Shown: piece by piece, positions 25,301-38,800 of the stretch | How the letters are laid out: every line of letters starts with the position of its first letter | Numbering within the stretch: position 1 is the first letter of the stretch | Assembly: GCA_034670405.1 (NCBI GenBank) | Contig: JAXDDX010000005.1 | Location: 5,399,001-5,463,000, forward strand | Source: Hoplostethus atlanticus | Lineage: Eukaryota > Chordata > Actinopteri > Trachichthyiformes > Trachichthyidae | Length of the DNA: 64,000 bases | Reading direction: 5' to 3' | The notes under the pieces: model-generated | Database searches by the model: none | What the model was told of the DNA's origin: nothing | What the model saw: the letters and a program-made list of their open reading frames with translations, nothing else | Position numbers and translations under genes: made by a program

Positions 25301-28300
25301 GTTGTTGGTCGGCAGGATGACATATCCTGCACTGGGGCCCTCAGAGCCACTGCCCTCCCCATTCCCCCGAGGCAGCTCTCCGTCCAGCTGCTTAAAGAGC
25401 TCACCGTCGCAGATGTAGATGGATTTGGCGCCCGGCAGCTCGGTGCTGATGCCTTTGGCGGCGCCCTTCTCCCTGCGCAGCGTCAGAGTGTGACTGGTGT
25501 AGTCGGCCACGTTCTGGAGGTGGACCTTGGCCATGCTGGCCGGCATAGTGTTGAAGTTGGAGCCCTTCTGAAGGGTGAGAGTCCCAGAGGAGGCTTTCTC
25601 CTCGCCCTGGAGAGAGGAACGCTTTAGGGTACCTGGAGGAGACAGAAAGACAGGAGACCACTTCTGATATGATGGATGTGATGCAGTTTGTTTGATTGAT
25701 ACTATACTAGTTGTCTATGGCATGGTATGTCTTCGGAACCCCTAACCTGATTGGATTCTGATGCAACATTTTGATCAGTGGAATTCTGCAGTAGTCAACA
25801 GTCATACAGGCCAATGCAGATACTCTAAACAGCAGATCTCCCACATTACATTACATTACATTACATTACAGGCATTTAGCAGACACTTTTATCCAAAGCG
25901 ACTTACAATAAGTGCATTCAACATAGGTAGGCAAGACAACGACTAGTCACCAGAAATCGTAAGTGCATTTCCTTCCTAAACAAGCATCTAAGAGCAGAAC
26001 CAGTGCTAAGGTAAAAGTGCAATAAGTTAGCTACCTACTTTTTAAGTAAGTGAAGCAAATAAGCAAGCGCTAAGAGGAAGGGTCAGGGTAGTGTTTGAGA
26101 AAACAAAACAGCAGTAGCAGGTTGTTCTTTGCTGATAAAGAAACTCAACAGGCACTCCATATCATTGACATATATCCTCGAATAGAACTTGTGACCTGAC
26201 CCCATCCCCCCCCCATAAACCGCTATTGTCTGGGATTGCATATGCCGTACCAAATCCCCCGGGCTGGTAAACAACATCAGACAACGCTCACCGCACTCCC
26301 TCCCACTCTATATATATACGAAGGAAAAAAAAAACGCCTCTTTTCCGTCTTGACTGTCTGTGTCTCGGTAGCTTTTCTGCTCCAGATGCTTTCCCTGATA
26401 TCCTGTCTCAAGAGATAATCAGATTTTTGCTCCCAACGGATATCAGAGGGGGAGCCGGTATCTGATGCCGCACTGTCGGGAGGGACTTAATTATACAGCA
26501 GCAGTGTAGGAGAGACTCAGACAGCCCTATTTATCTGCATATTACTGCTCAGCACACGTTCATCCCACTCCCAACAGCCTAGGCTAAATTGTGTTATGCG
26601 GCAGTAATGTGCTGTATCTCTTGTCAAAACAGCTTCTTGGCGCTTTTGCGAAAAGGGAGTCTGCTGTGATGTTGATTGTAAGACACGAGTGCAGAATTGA
26701 GGGGGAACATGCCTCCACATCTGTTCTGACAACGCTGAGGAATTTGAAGTAGATACAGGGGCAGGAAAGCACAAAGAGACAGCTGCACCTTTTAAATGTC
26801 AGTCTTCAAAGTAAAATCCCCACACACCGCACACACACACACTCAAAACTCAATCAAACACACACACTCGAGATGGAGCTTACCTGATCTGCAAGCCATA
26901 TCGACGTCTTTCTCAAAGTCGGTCTGAGGACGCAGGAAAGAAACGCGTATTAAGAAGTGCAACAGAAGAAAAAAAAAAATCACTATCCAATAATAAAAAT
27001 GCCGTAATAAATGCAATAAATGCAAAAAAAATAAATGCAATATTCACACCATGAGCTGAGCGTGGCCATTCTGGAAAGATCCTCCTGAATCTCCGTTAGT
27101 GTCCTCCTGCCGGTCGACCACACGGCACTTGACTGCCTCTTGAACCTGCAGCAGACCATGAAACAGACAGGTCACGACCCTAGCACAAGTAGGATTAGAC
27201 TGATATATCAGTTTGCCGATATACAGTATGTCGAGAAATCATATCTGGTCCAGTCAGCTTTGTCTACCTCTGACATTTTCATCAGATTCCACACAAATAT
27301 GTGTCAGTATGTTTTAATATAATATTAGGTTTCAATGTTGAGTTTTAATGCTGGTTCAGAGGCTTTTCCACCCGGACAGGTATAAAATTCTGGAGGAAAT
27401 ACTACACTAGTAATATTTGGGGTATCGGCTTTCAAAAACCCATATCGGTCAAACTCTGACATCAAAGTTGGCGGTAATATGCGGTACCTCTCTGCGCAGA
27501 ATGCAGTGCACCATGACAATGACGAAGCCTTCTAGCGAATCGAAGACGGCGAAGAGGATTTGGAAGAGGGCAGAGCGCCGGTCGGTGATGGCCAGCACGG
27601 CCGACATCCACGTGAGGGCCAGCAGGGGCAAAACCACACAGGAGCTCCACAGCGACGCCCTGCAGGATGGGAGGGGAACGATGGTCAGCGGGAGGACAAG
27701 TCATTCATAAAGATGACAAAGAGGGCAAGGCTACAACGTTAACTAGCATGTTTAAAATGTTGATCAAATTTATCTATAATCGGCATAGCTAAGAATATTT
27801 GTTTCTTTCAGATCCCATATGTAGGGGAGACCGGGGTACTGTTGGACAGACTAAAAATAGAACGTTTCAACTGGTGAAACACGCTGTGAATCATTCACAG
27901 ACCTGATAAGAGGTGGTCCTAGGTCCTAGCATGTTTCACCAATGGAAACGTTCTATTTTTAGTCTGTCCCACATCGCCCCGGTCTCCCCTACTGCACTAG
28001 TAGCAAGCTCCTATACAAGGATAGTAAAACAATATCAAGAGATTAACTGTTTTTTTATTTATTTTCCTCCATCTAAAAGAATAACACTGCTGAAAATGCA
28101 CCCTAAATAATCCTAAAACTCTGAACAATCTAAACTGCCCTCGTTGATAGCGCAGAGGCAGCAGCTCTAACCATGCATAATGCATAACGTCACAACAAAT
28201 ACTTAAGCTGCTATCACAAACAAAAACATACATCCATAATCTGTAGATATATATGCTCATAATTCACATATATGACATGCATGTATGTTTAGGATCTAGT

Positions 28301-29206
28301 GCCACAGGAAAGAGGAGGAGTGAGGGTGAGCAGTGTGTGTGTGTGTGTGTGTGTGTGAGGGGGGGGGGGGGGACAAATGAAATGAAGCAAAAAAACAGAA
28401 TGCAAAGACAAACAGAAGAGGCAGAGGATAGAGGTAGGACAGAGAGATAATCTGGAGAATCGTCACTCCCCCGTCCACATATTTTGACTCCCACTTTGCA
28501 AATGCTGTTTTTTCGTTTCTTTTGTCTCCTGACTCATTCTGGCTCAGTCTCAATGTTTTTTTTTTTGGTTTTTACTGTGTATAATCTGGATGCACTACAA
28601 CAATAAGCTATGTCTATGTTTTCAGTTTGGGTGTCATGTCATGTTCAGATCATCCTGACTGAACTATTGAACAGCTGTCAGTTATATTAGAGAGTCTTGA
28701 CCAGGGTTAGACCGATATATCGGCCTTTGATTAAAAATGGGATCTGGTCCAGTCAGTGTCGTCCACCTCTGATATGATGAGTATGATGGTGTTTGATATT
28801 GATTATATATATATATATATATATATAGTAGAATTGATCAATACTACACTGGTTGTCTATGGGAAGCCCTTAACCGGAATTGGTTCTAATGAGACATTTT
28901 GATTTGATTTTGATTAATATCCTGGGTTTCAATGGAGAGTTTTAGTGTCTCTCCTGGGTTTTATGGTCTAAATGCTGTTTCAGAGGCTTTTCCCACCCTG
29001 ACAAGAATAGAATTCTGAGGAAAAAACTTCATTTTTGGGACTTTTTTTGGTATGAAAATGGTCAGAATTAAATATATCGAATGTCATCCTAAAATGTCTA
29101 TCGGCAGCTTCAATCTAAAACTATTGGCATCAGCCTTCAAAAGCCCATATTGATCAAACCCTAGTTTTAACACACTATTAGATGGTCAGCCATCTATACA
29201 CTCATG

Positions 29207-29261
<55 letters not shown>

Positions 29262-29341
29262 GTGTATTGCCCTCCTATATCACCATGCCCTGCTGAATCT
29301 GTGTTTTAATCAGCTCTGTGACTCTGATGGTCTCACTTCAG

Positions 29342-29393
<52 letters not shown>

Positions 29394-29847
29394 ATACTCA
29401 CATACACAATCACAATATTTTCTAACTCTAAATATTTATGAAAATACATTTTAATAAAAATACAAACCAGCACATGCTCACACTCCACACCCACACACAC
29501 ACACAATTTGCGCTCATCAATAAAAAGGTTCAGCAGTCTCTCATCATTGTGAAATCCTCTCAGCCGGGGCACCGGGGAGAGGAAGAAATGAAGGAGGGAT
29601 AAAGGAAATAGAACAAATCAAGTGAGGAAGTAGGGAAGCGTACAAGGAGAGAACAGAAGTAGGAAGAGTTAAGGAAAAATAATTAGCGGGACTAACATGG
29701 CGTTACTGGTAGCTGTGGTGGAAACGTCAGCCGAAGAGATAACTCCGCACTTGGCACATTTGAGCGTCATATTGTACAGTGGCACTGTCATCTGACTGCA
29801 AAGTCAAATTAACACGCTGTAACATACACAAACAGATACAAATGCAC

Positions 29848-29883
<36 letters not shown>

Positions 29884-32800
29884 ACACTCACAAAGACGTA
29901 CGCACGCACACGCACGCACGCACACACAAACATTGAGTCACAGTATTCTCAGACTATCTCTCTCTCAGGGCTATGGGTGAGCACGTGTGTGTTTTTTTTG
30001 CTCAGATTTACCTGTGTGTGTCCGAGGGGGCGGGGTGGGGAGGGGGGTTAGATAGAGATATGGCCACATAAGAGGATATTTTACCTTATGTCTGATTTTC
30101 TTAACAAATTTTTTTCTTAAGTGGGCACTGGGAGTCTGAGGAAACTGGGAATCGGCTCTCGACGTTTCTGACCCTCTCTTTCAAAACGCAAAAGAGTCCT
30201 AATCAAAATGCCTAATTTGAGGCATTTCATGTCTATTCAATGATCTGTTTGTAATAACAAATTCCAGTGACCGCTTTTCGCCCCTATGCACCGCCAGCCA
30301 GGCTGATTGCTTAATGTGAGCATCGTGAGCTAAGGCACACAGATCACATTTCAAACTTAAAACTCACATGCATCCACAGACACACACACACACACGGGCA
30401 CGCAGTGGGCTAAAACATTACAGTTACCATTCACTACATTATAGTTAAAGGAAAAAAAATCCACCCTCGGATATCGTCAATCTGCGGTGTCTACTTCTAC
30501 TTCAGTGATTTCCTACATTTCCCAGAATGCCTTTGGCTCCTTACTCAATGTCTTGTGGCTGTGTTGCACTCTGGCCTATCTTGGTCTATCTTGTCGGTGG
30601 AGGAATTGGTCTCTGTCCTCTTCTCTGACGGATGTATGGATGTATGATTGTTGGACGTCAGCCTAGAAAGAAGCCCTCGCTCTTTGATTCTGAGGGGCTG
30701 ACACCAAAACATGACGTCTGTTCATCTACGTTCTGCCAGTTAATCGCGGCAGTAAGAAAACGACACCACCGACCAAACAAAATAGACAGAGAAGTGTTTC
30801 ATGGTGGATTTTGCCTTTAAGCAGTTAATAATTACTGTATATGTGATCACCGAGGGACATGGCATGACTTCTGTATGTGTTTTCCAGCACAATACTACAA
30901 CACAGGTGAGAAAAGCTGACTTCTGGGTGTGGATACCAAGACGCTGTTCTTACTGTATGTTCCTTCCAACACTCAACACTCCCAAAACACAGAAACAACA
31001 TCCCAGTTTCTGTCTATAGGTCTGCATACTTCTCCACTGTCAATGCCAGTCAAGGACTGAACACAATGCTGGAGACATTGACAAGTAATACCAAACCAAT
31101 CCGTTACCACATGGCCTCCCGCTCAACAACAATTATAGTCGAAGGAGCTAGAGGAATCGATTCCGTAGCCCCTGGACGCCTGGATTAAAAATCACATAAT
31201 AGAAGAAATTCAATTTCAAGTTAAAGGGCAATACAACCACTAAGTGTGCGCCGTAGGCCGTGATATTAAAACGCAATCAGCATTCTTTGAAATATAACAC
31301 CATTTCCTCCGGTAAAGGGGGAGGATGGGGTGGGGTTGGACGAGGGACAAACTAAACAAAAAAAAAAAAAAGAAGAGATCCAACTTTGACGGACATCAAA
31401 CTGACTAGGTCCAACGTGGATCACATAACATCTCAGTGTCTGATCAACTCGCTACTATAATGTTGATAGCGTTTGCTGAGGAGCGTTCAATTACACCGTT
31501 AAGAAAATACCAGCGCTGGTTGGAATTAGGCCTCTCCTATCTGTTTTCATTTTCCCAGCCAATTACGCTCTAATTTTGGGAGGAAAAAGGGGTCTCGGAG
31601 GTGCGAGCCGTCCCCGGCTGGTACAGATGCTGATGCCTGCTTAATTAGATGCTCCTTATTAGCTTCATTAAACATGTTATGCATTTGAACCTTGAGAAAT
31701 GCATGCAGGAGAAGGGCGGGGGGTGAGGGGGGGGTTGCGGTTCAGACACCAAGAGGAGACAAGCATCATTACTCCTTCCCCTTTTTCTCTGGCCACCACC
31801 AGAGAGGACAGCAAACGGCCCTCGTCGCCGCGCGCCCTTCGCAACAAACAACCATCGGATTCAGTGAAGATCCAAAGTCCGATCACGTTCAGAAACACAC
31901 AACCTAACTTGTCCACTCCGGTAGCCTCAACGTGTCGTTTGCATTTTCTTGCATCTGCAAACGTGACCCGTTCACAAACCTCGGAGGAAATCTTGACTGC
32001 GTACCCAGCGACGAGAAGCAGCTGGTCGAAGACAGGATCTGATGCGACGGCTTCCTCGAGCATATCCGAAACAGAAGTGGGAGGAAAAAAAAAGACGCTC
32101 AAAAGTTTGGATTTTGTTGTTAAAATGCCACTCAGGAACGGAAAACTCCAGTTCACCATTAGCACCCCTAAGACCAACTTTCGTGTGTCGCATGATCGCT
32201 TGCGCAGTTGGCCGATTGGTGGATTTGGACATGAATGCCATTTGAACCCGGGTGGCACTGAATAACCACACCGAGATGCCTGAAAATGGAGGTCCTAGAG
32301 AACTGTGGTTCTGATGGTTAGGAGTGAGAATGTTATTCTAACCAACAACAGGAAACAACCCCAAAGTACAAGGTTTTATGGGTATAAGGAGATGGATGTT
32401 GACATCTCAGTTCCACGTGCTTGGGAAGCCTAGAAAAGTCATCAGACCAAAGAAAAGTGAAGTTGTGATTGCATCTAAGATACATTTAAAGCTGATTTAC
32501 TGAAATCAAAGTTTGAATGTCTATTTTTCACATCACAACTCGAGGAGGAAGCCATCGCGTCGGACCCCATCTTCGACCAGCTGCTTCTTGCTGCCTGGTA
32601 CGGTTGCGACATTTTGACGCCGTTCGTGCTTCACCATCCCTTACTCTCAACTATTTACTCCAACAGCAAGAATGCACACTTATACAGATGCAAACATGCA
32701 CACAACCATACAAACAACCTCGCATTCACACACACTCACGCACAATTAAATAGTACTGCACTGCTACTACTGTGTGTTGTTATGGAAACAGTCATTGAAC

Positions 32801-35800
32801 AATTAGATCTTCTCTAAAAGCATGCCAGAAATTGACGACACCTGAGGGAAGCTGTTTGTATCGTGCTAACATGAGTTAAATTGCAAGGTAAATAGCAAGG
32901 TAAATAGCGAGGAAGTAATAGTAAGCCAATCAGAGGTGCTAGAGGAGTAGATTGAGCAGCTTTGGTGATGTGCAGGGCTGATAGCCATACGTTAATAAGA
33001 GGTCAGGATGGGCAGATATTTTTTTTTACCCAATCACTGATGGCATGGGAGGGGGCTTCTGAGACTGATGTGTTCCTGATTGAAGAGCCCTGAGTGAGAG
33101 AGAGGGGGGGGGATTCTGTGCAAACTCAAACATGACGTTTCAGACAGCAAAAACAGGTACAGTTTGAACAGAGAGATCATTGAAGAAAGCAAACATATTG
33201 TTCAGAGAGAGAGAAAATAATAACAACATTTGGATGCACCAACAATGCCAATGGAGACAGAACAGCCTGAGGGCAAAGGGGAGCAGGGCGCACGTGTTGT
33301 TTTCTAAGTGTGAAAGTGGCTGTCAATTCACTATGTGTTACGTAACATCTCAAATTAAGGTTTGACTGATATGGGCTTTTGAAGGCCATTACCAATACTG
33401 ATATTTTTAGTCTGAAGCCACCGATAGACAATATTCTGTACCGATACTGTATTCTGTGCTGATTTTCCATGCCAAAATATTACAAATTTTCTTTTCTTCT
33501 GGTCAGGGGAACCTGGGAAAAAACCATCATGGGACACTAAAACTAATACAATTATGTTAGGGTAAGCAGGTAGGGGAGACTGGGGTACTTTGGGACAGAC
33601 TAAAAATAGAAGGTTTCCATTGGTTAAACATGCTGTGAATCATTCACAGACCTGATAAGATTTGGTCCTAGCTTAGATTTCAAGGAAACGTATTTTTAGT
33701 CTGTCCCAAAGTGCAGCTGTCCCACAGTGCCCCGGTCTCCCCTACTTAAGGCAGGGTGACCCATCCCACCTATTCAATGGTAGGATAAACTAGGCCTTTA
33801 AATGAAGAATTAATTTACAAAAATAAAAAATAATTAAATGTGCAATAGGAAATTACATTTCATTGCAGGTTTTTATGTCCATCATATCAGAGGTGGACGA
33901 TGACCGACTGATATCTGATATTATCCCATATAAAAGGCCAATAGCAGCCCGATGTATTGGCACACCAGTATATCGGTCTAACCCTATCTCAACTCTGCAC
34001 AATGTCTGCATTGTAATTCAGTCAATTGAGAATGACGCTTTAGGTAATAGCACTGAATGTGCAGCATAAATAAATGAGTGTTTTCTGAAATCGAGCCCTG
34101 CTTCCCTTTAATAAAAACAACCAAACAGGAGAGAAAGACAATGATGGATTTACAAAGGTTTACATCAATAGCTACACCTGCAAACAAAGAGCAGCTGGAG
34201 GAAAGTGCGACACATATGAAACTTAAGGAAAGCAATGAGATGAGTCATCATCTTGCTGAGTCTGAACAGGACCAATAACCAGACAGTCTTCTTCACACCT
34301 TATGTTTTTCTCTCTATTGTTCTCTCTACCCTGCTCTGTTTAGTCCCACCGCCCGACCATCTCAAAGGCATTGATCATAGTCTTGGCTATATGAGAAAAT
34401 ACATTTTCTTTCCCCGTGTTTCTCTTATCTTCTCTTAGTTTTATATTTTTTTTATTTAGTCTGTCACATTTCTCAGTCCTGGCCAGTCCCACTCTTTTTC
34501 TGTCTTCCTTATCTTCCTTTTTTTTTTTTTATTAAAAATGAAATGTCATCTTAAACCAATTCCCCAAACTATGGTACCGTGGCCGAGGATAATTTCAGAT
34601 AAAGCGCCAATCATCACGCTAGTCCCTCCCCCTAGCTTAAGCCATCAGGCTGGTTATAGGTCGCTAAGTAAAATGGATGTGTGGTATGAGGCATACCCCG
34701 CCCTCTCCTTCAGTTTCATATCAGTAATGCCGTCTTTGGACACCAGTTTGTTAAAAACGAGAATCCCAATAACCATGTTAACCTGCCAAAGAGAAGAGAC
34801 ACATGATTAAACAGGGCAGAGACATTTTTTTTTTACTCAGAAATTCAGAACATGCAGCACCACTCTGATGAAGATATCTATCATGACAAAATTATGACAG
34901 TAGCATGCACATAAATGAATCACTCAGATCATACACACAAACTGCACTAAGTTTAGACTCTACTATTTCAGAAGTCAATGAAAGAAACATCAGGCATCCA
35001 ATGAAGTGAGAGAGAGGAAAAATACCGAAGAGGGCGGATTGCTGGATTACTAACATATAGATTAATCATTTAATATGGACAGTGGGCTGAGAAATCTTAT
35101 TGTTATTTTACTTTGGATGAATACTTTTGGCCACATACTGTATACCCCACACAGATTCAAGAACAGTCAATCATTTCCTTTTACAATCAATGAATCGATA
35201 GTTTTGAGGCATTATCATCATTACCGTCAAAAAACAAAATCGTTGCTAAGAAGATTGGCAGCCTCTACCGGCCTCTACACTGCATTTTACATTGTGGCCA
35301 CCGGGTCAGATTTGGCGGGAAATCTGCTGGATCGTTCTTTCAGCGCTAACGGAGATAAGTCAAAAGTTTTTGCCAACGGCAGATGGTGGAAGGAGTGAAA
35401 GGAAGATAGAAAAATCACTTCCAACATGTTGATTCTTTTCAGGAAAGCTAAAGACACCAGGGAGGGAGAGGCGGGACTGGAAGCAACAGGGTTTATGGGA
35501 ATTAATTTGGAGAACCACTAGCGCTAACAATACCACTGACATGAGATAGAGGCTACCAATCATCTCCACCATGGTCTCATTTGTTTATGGTATTTATACC
35601 AAGGTAGCACTATTAATTTGACATTGATATATTCATGTATCTCACATCCACAACATGGTGATTTTAACTGTTCACACTTATAACAGTAGGTACTGTCTAT
35701 GGACTTATATTTATGTAACTGTTTTAGATTTTTTCTTCTGTTTTACTTTTTATCTTATTTTATGTCCATTTTCTTGTAACCTTTTGAATGTTTTTCCTAC

Positions 35801-38800
35801 TTTTTATCTCCTTGTATATTTTACTCTTCTTTGAAAACTCTGCTTTTAGATACGTGCTACAAAAATAAAGTTTATTATTATTATTATTATAGATCCCTCC
35901 AAAAGTAAAAAACTGACTGTTTATGAATTCATGGAGGCATGCATGCCAAAATGTATGCTCTTCTTGTTGAAACGTGATCACTACAGCTACACTGGATTGG
36001 TCTTAGTTTTGGCTTAGCGCAGAGGCTTTAGAAGCAAAACTGGCTGATCAGAAAGAGGAAGTACCAAGACTACAGCTGCAGCAGGTCCAACAAATGCATA
36101 GAGAAGACCTCCTTCCAGAGACAGCCAGCAGCTAAGAGAGAGGAGGACGGAGGGAGGGATGTATAGATGCACAGAGATATGATTAGGAGAATCGGGGGGG
36201 ATAGAGGAAAGAGGCAGGGAATGGGGGGAAAAGATGGAAGGTTGTAAAAAAAAAAAAAGGAGGTACAGAATGGGGTGAAAAGGAGGGTATGCATGACGAG
36301 AAGGAGAATGGTAAAAGATAGATGAGAAGAAAAGCATTGGAATGAATAACAGAACCGGGAGGGAGAAGAAAGAGGTTAATTATGCTGCAAACATAAAAGC
36401 CCAAAGATGTATAAGTTCCCTGAATAATACATAGCAATTTGAGAAGATGCATATACAATAAAAGATCTAAAGGAAAACGCAGGAAGTAGTGCAGAGAATG
36501 CTTACTAGCTTGGTGTTCCATATCCTTTTGCCTTGGTGAATCCCACTGATACTGCCACCACCAGGGCAGGAAGACCTGGGTGAGAAAAAAAGTATATTAG
36601 CATTGGATAGAGAGTACTAGAGAGCAAAGAAAAAGTTGAGCAATGCGACGGGACAAACACAAACACAACCCCCACCCCAGCCGAGACACAGGAAACGCTT
36701 GCGTATGATGCGGTTCCTGAGACGGCCGGTCACGGCCATGTAGGACTGCCACGCCTCGGTCAGCACCCAGCAGAACGACGACAGGAAGAAGAAATGAAGG
36801 AATGCGGCGACCAGGGTGCATAAGACCTGAAACACCCAGGGAAGGGCAGAAGAAGAGAGTGAAACAGTAGAGATGAGTTCATAAAAAAGACCAGAAGAAA
36901 AACGTCAGTTGGGTTCGACCAATGTGGGTTGTTGAATGTACCAAATATCTGTCACTGCCAACAGTAGATTTTGTGCTGACATTCAATATCTTTAAAGGTG
37001 CTACATGCAGCATTTTAGCATCAATATTATATAGCTAAAATTTACAGGGATCCTGATGGTGATGTTAGATGGTGGAAGGAGTGAAAGGCCGATGGGAAAA
37101 AAAATCACTTCCAACAAGCTGAAGACACCAGGGAGCAGGAAGCAACAGGGGTTTATGGGAAATGTAGTCTTAATTTTGAGAAACACTAACAATACCACTT
37201 GTGTGAGATAGAGGCTACCACCATGGTCTCATTTGTTTAAGGTAATTATACCAAGGTATCACAATTCATGATACCTCATGATATATGGATGATATATTGA
37301 TGTTTAAAATGATACACATGGCACCTTTCATTTTGACACATGTTGATGCCAGCATTCAGAGTTTCCCAAACAATTTCATTATTGTCAGGGTGGGAAAGCC
37401 TCTGGTCCCACACTAAAACTCTCCATTGGTAATAATAATATTAATAATTTTAATAATATTGATAATATTAATAATAAAACATATTCATGAATAGCTGCGT
37501 GGGTCTGATCAAAATCAATTCAGGTTTTCCCATAGACAACTAGTATAGTATTGATCAATTCTAAAATAAATATGTAATCAATCAAACTGGATCATATCCA
37601 TCATTAAGATCTGATTTTTAATAAATAAAGAACAATATCAGTAAAACAATACATCGGTCTAACTCAAGTTATAGCCTTCAGGTTTGTGCTATGATGTTGG
37701 CCACGAGGCAGAGCTTCTGATTGGTTCTTACCTTATTCCGTGTCTGTGTCTGTCCAATGAGAATAAGGGCATTGGAGGAGATGATGGAGAGGCAGAAGTT
37801 AATGAGGATGACTGAGCGCTCCGAGCGAATGTACCTGTGGATCAATAAGATGAAAAGCAATGATTGGTGGTCCTTTTACTGAACATACACTACGGCCAAA
37901 TGCGGCAAAATCGGCCTCCTAATGGCCACATTTCTCATGCGAGGCGCGTTGTCTTACCTCCAGACGGATACGTAGATAATAATGAGCAGCAGCAACGTGA
38001 GGGAGGAAACTCCACAGCCTACGATCAGTGTCACAGATGGGAGCTGTGTTTTATCCATATTCTGGGAAGGAAACAGAAAAGATGAATGTGAAAAAAAGAG
38101 TCTGTTGGTGAAAAAGTGCGCTGCAATAACAAGGCTGGGGTTTTTTTCAACGGAGCCCTCGTGCTGCAGAGTCTATTGCATGGAATGGAGGGCGGATTCT
38201 CTCTCTCAGACACACACACACACACACATGCGCACACACACAGGTATCTGGTATCTATGGCTGGAGAGAGGCTGGCAGCCTGGCTGCTGTTTGGGCCTCG
38301 GCTGGAGAGCAAGGTGACTTCAAGGTGATTCAATATAGAGAGAATAAAACACACACACATACTTACAATGAGCACTAAGTAAACTTCACGTACATTCACA
38401 TGATATATGCTTTACGTACACAATCCTTTTCTACCCTGACAACTGGCAACTAAACAGTCTCCACACTACCGCAGACATTGTGTTGGTTGCCATGGCGATG
38501 CTGTAACATGGCAGCAGCAGCTGCAGCAGGGTGCATGGGTATTGGGTGTGTGTATGTGTGCGTGTGTCCCTGTGATATTTCTGTTTAGCAATATTCATCT
38601 TTTATTAAAGCCACAATGAAATGAGAAGAGATTCTCCACATCATAACAAACACCTATGTGACAATAGATGCCAAAACATTTACAAACATTTTGCTATCTA
38701 TCTATATTTATATAAATATTCCATTACTTTTACTTCTTGAAAAACTGTATTTTTAGTGGTTTCTTCTTCATAGATTTTGAACAACCCCACCCCCCCTCCC

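Larger units (their letters stand above)
27660..34696 (-). other. 7-kb adgrb1 intron rich in repeats
   Basis: Holds two hairpin MITEs, two R1 copies, CA/GT microsatellites (28331-28358 with G run, 29209-29258, 29343-29390, 29850-29878), an inverted pair of coding-like segments (31999-32060 and 32539-32603) and a unique block at 31480-31690. 30795-31480 and 32610-33340 show nothing clear. Confidence 0.5.

Noticed and set aside
24960..25627. Plus-strand ORFs opposite the large tail exon
   Set aside because: Antisense shadows of the adgrb1 exon, with no domain and no splice or start context of their own.
26640..26710. Possible missing adgrb1 microexon reading CLTINIT on the minus strand
   Set aside because: It resembles the end of the mammalian segment in a few residues, but no GT donor follows and the upstream residues do not match.
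29182..29454. 90-codon ORF rich in His-Thr
   Set aside because: Translation of two CA microsatellites.
31677..32265. ORFs of 188-193 codons on both strands as an intronic gene
   Set aside because: Only the short LEEAVASDP segment looks coding. The rest is low in coding character and no intact start or known domain was found.
36014..36521. Hydrophobic minus-strand ORFs around the TM4/TM5 exons
   Set aside because: They read through a pyrimidine-rich intron in the wrong frame and only touch the true exons.
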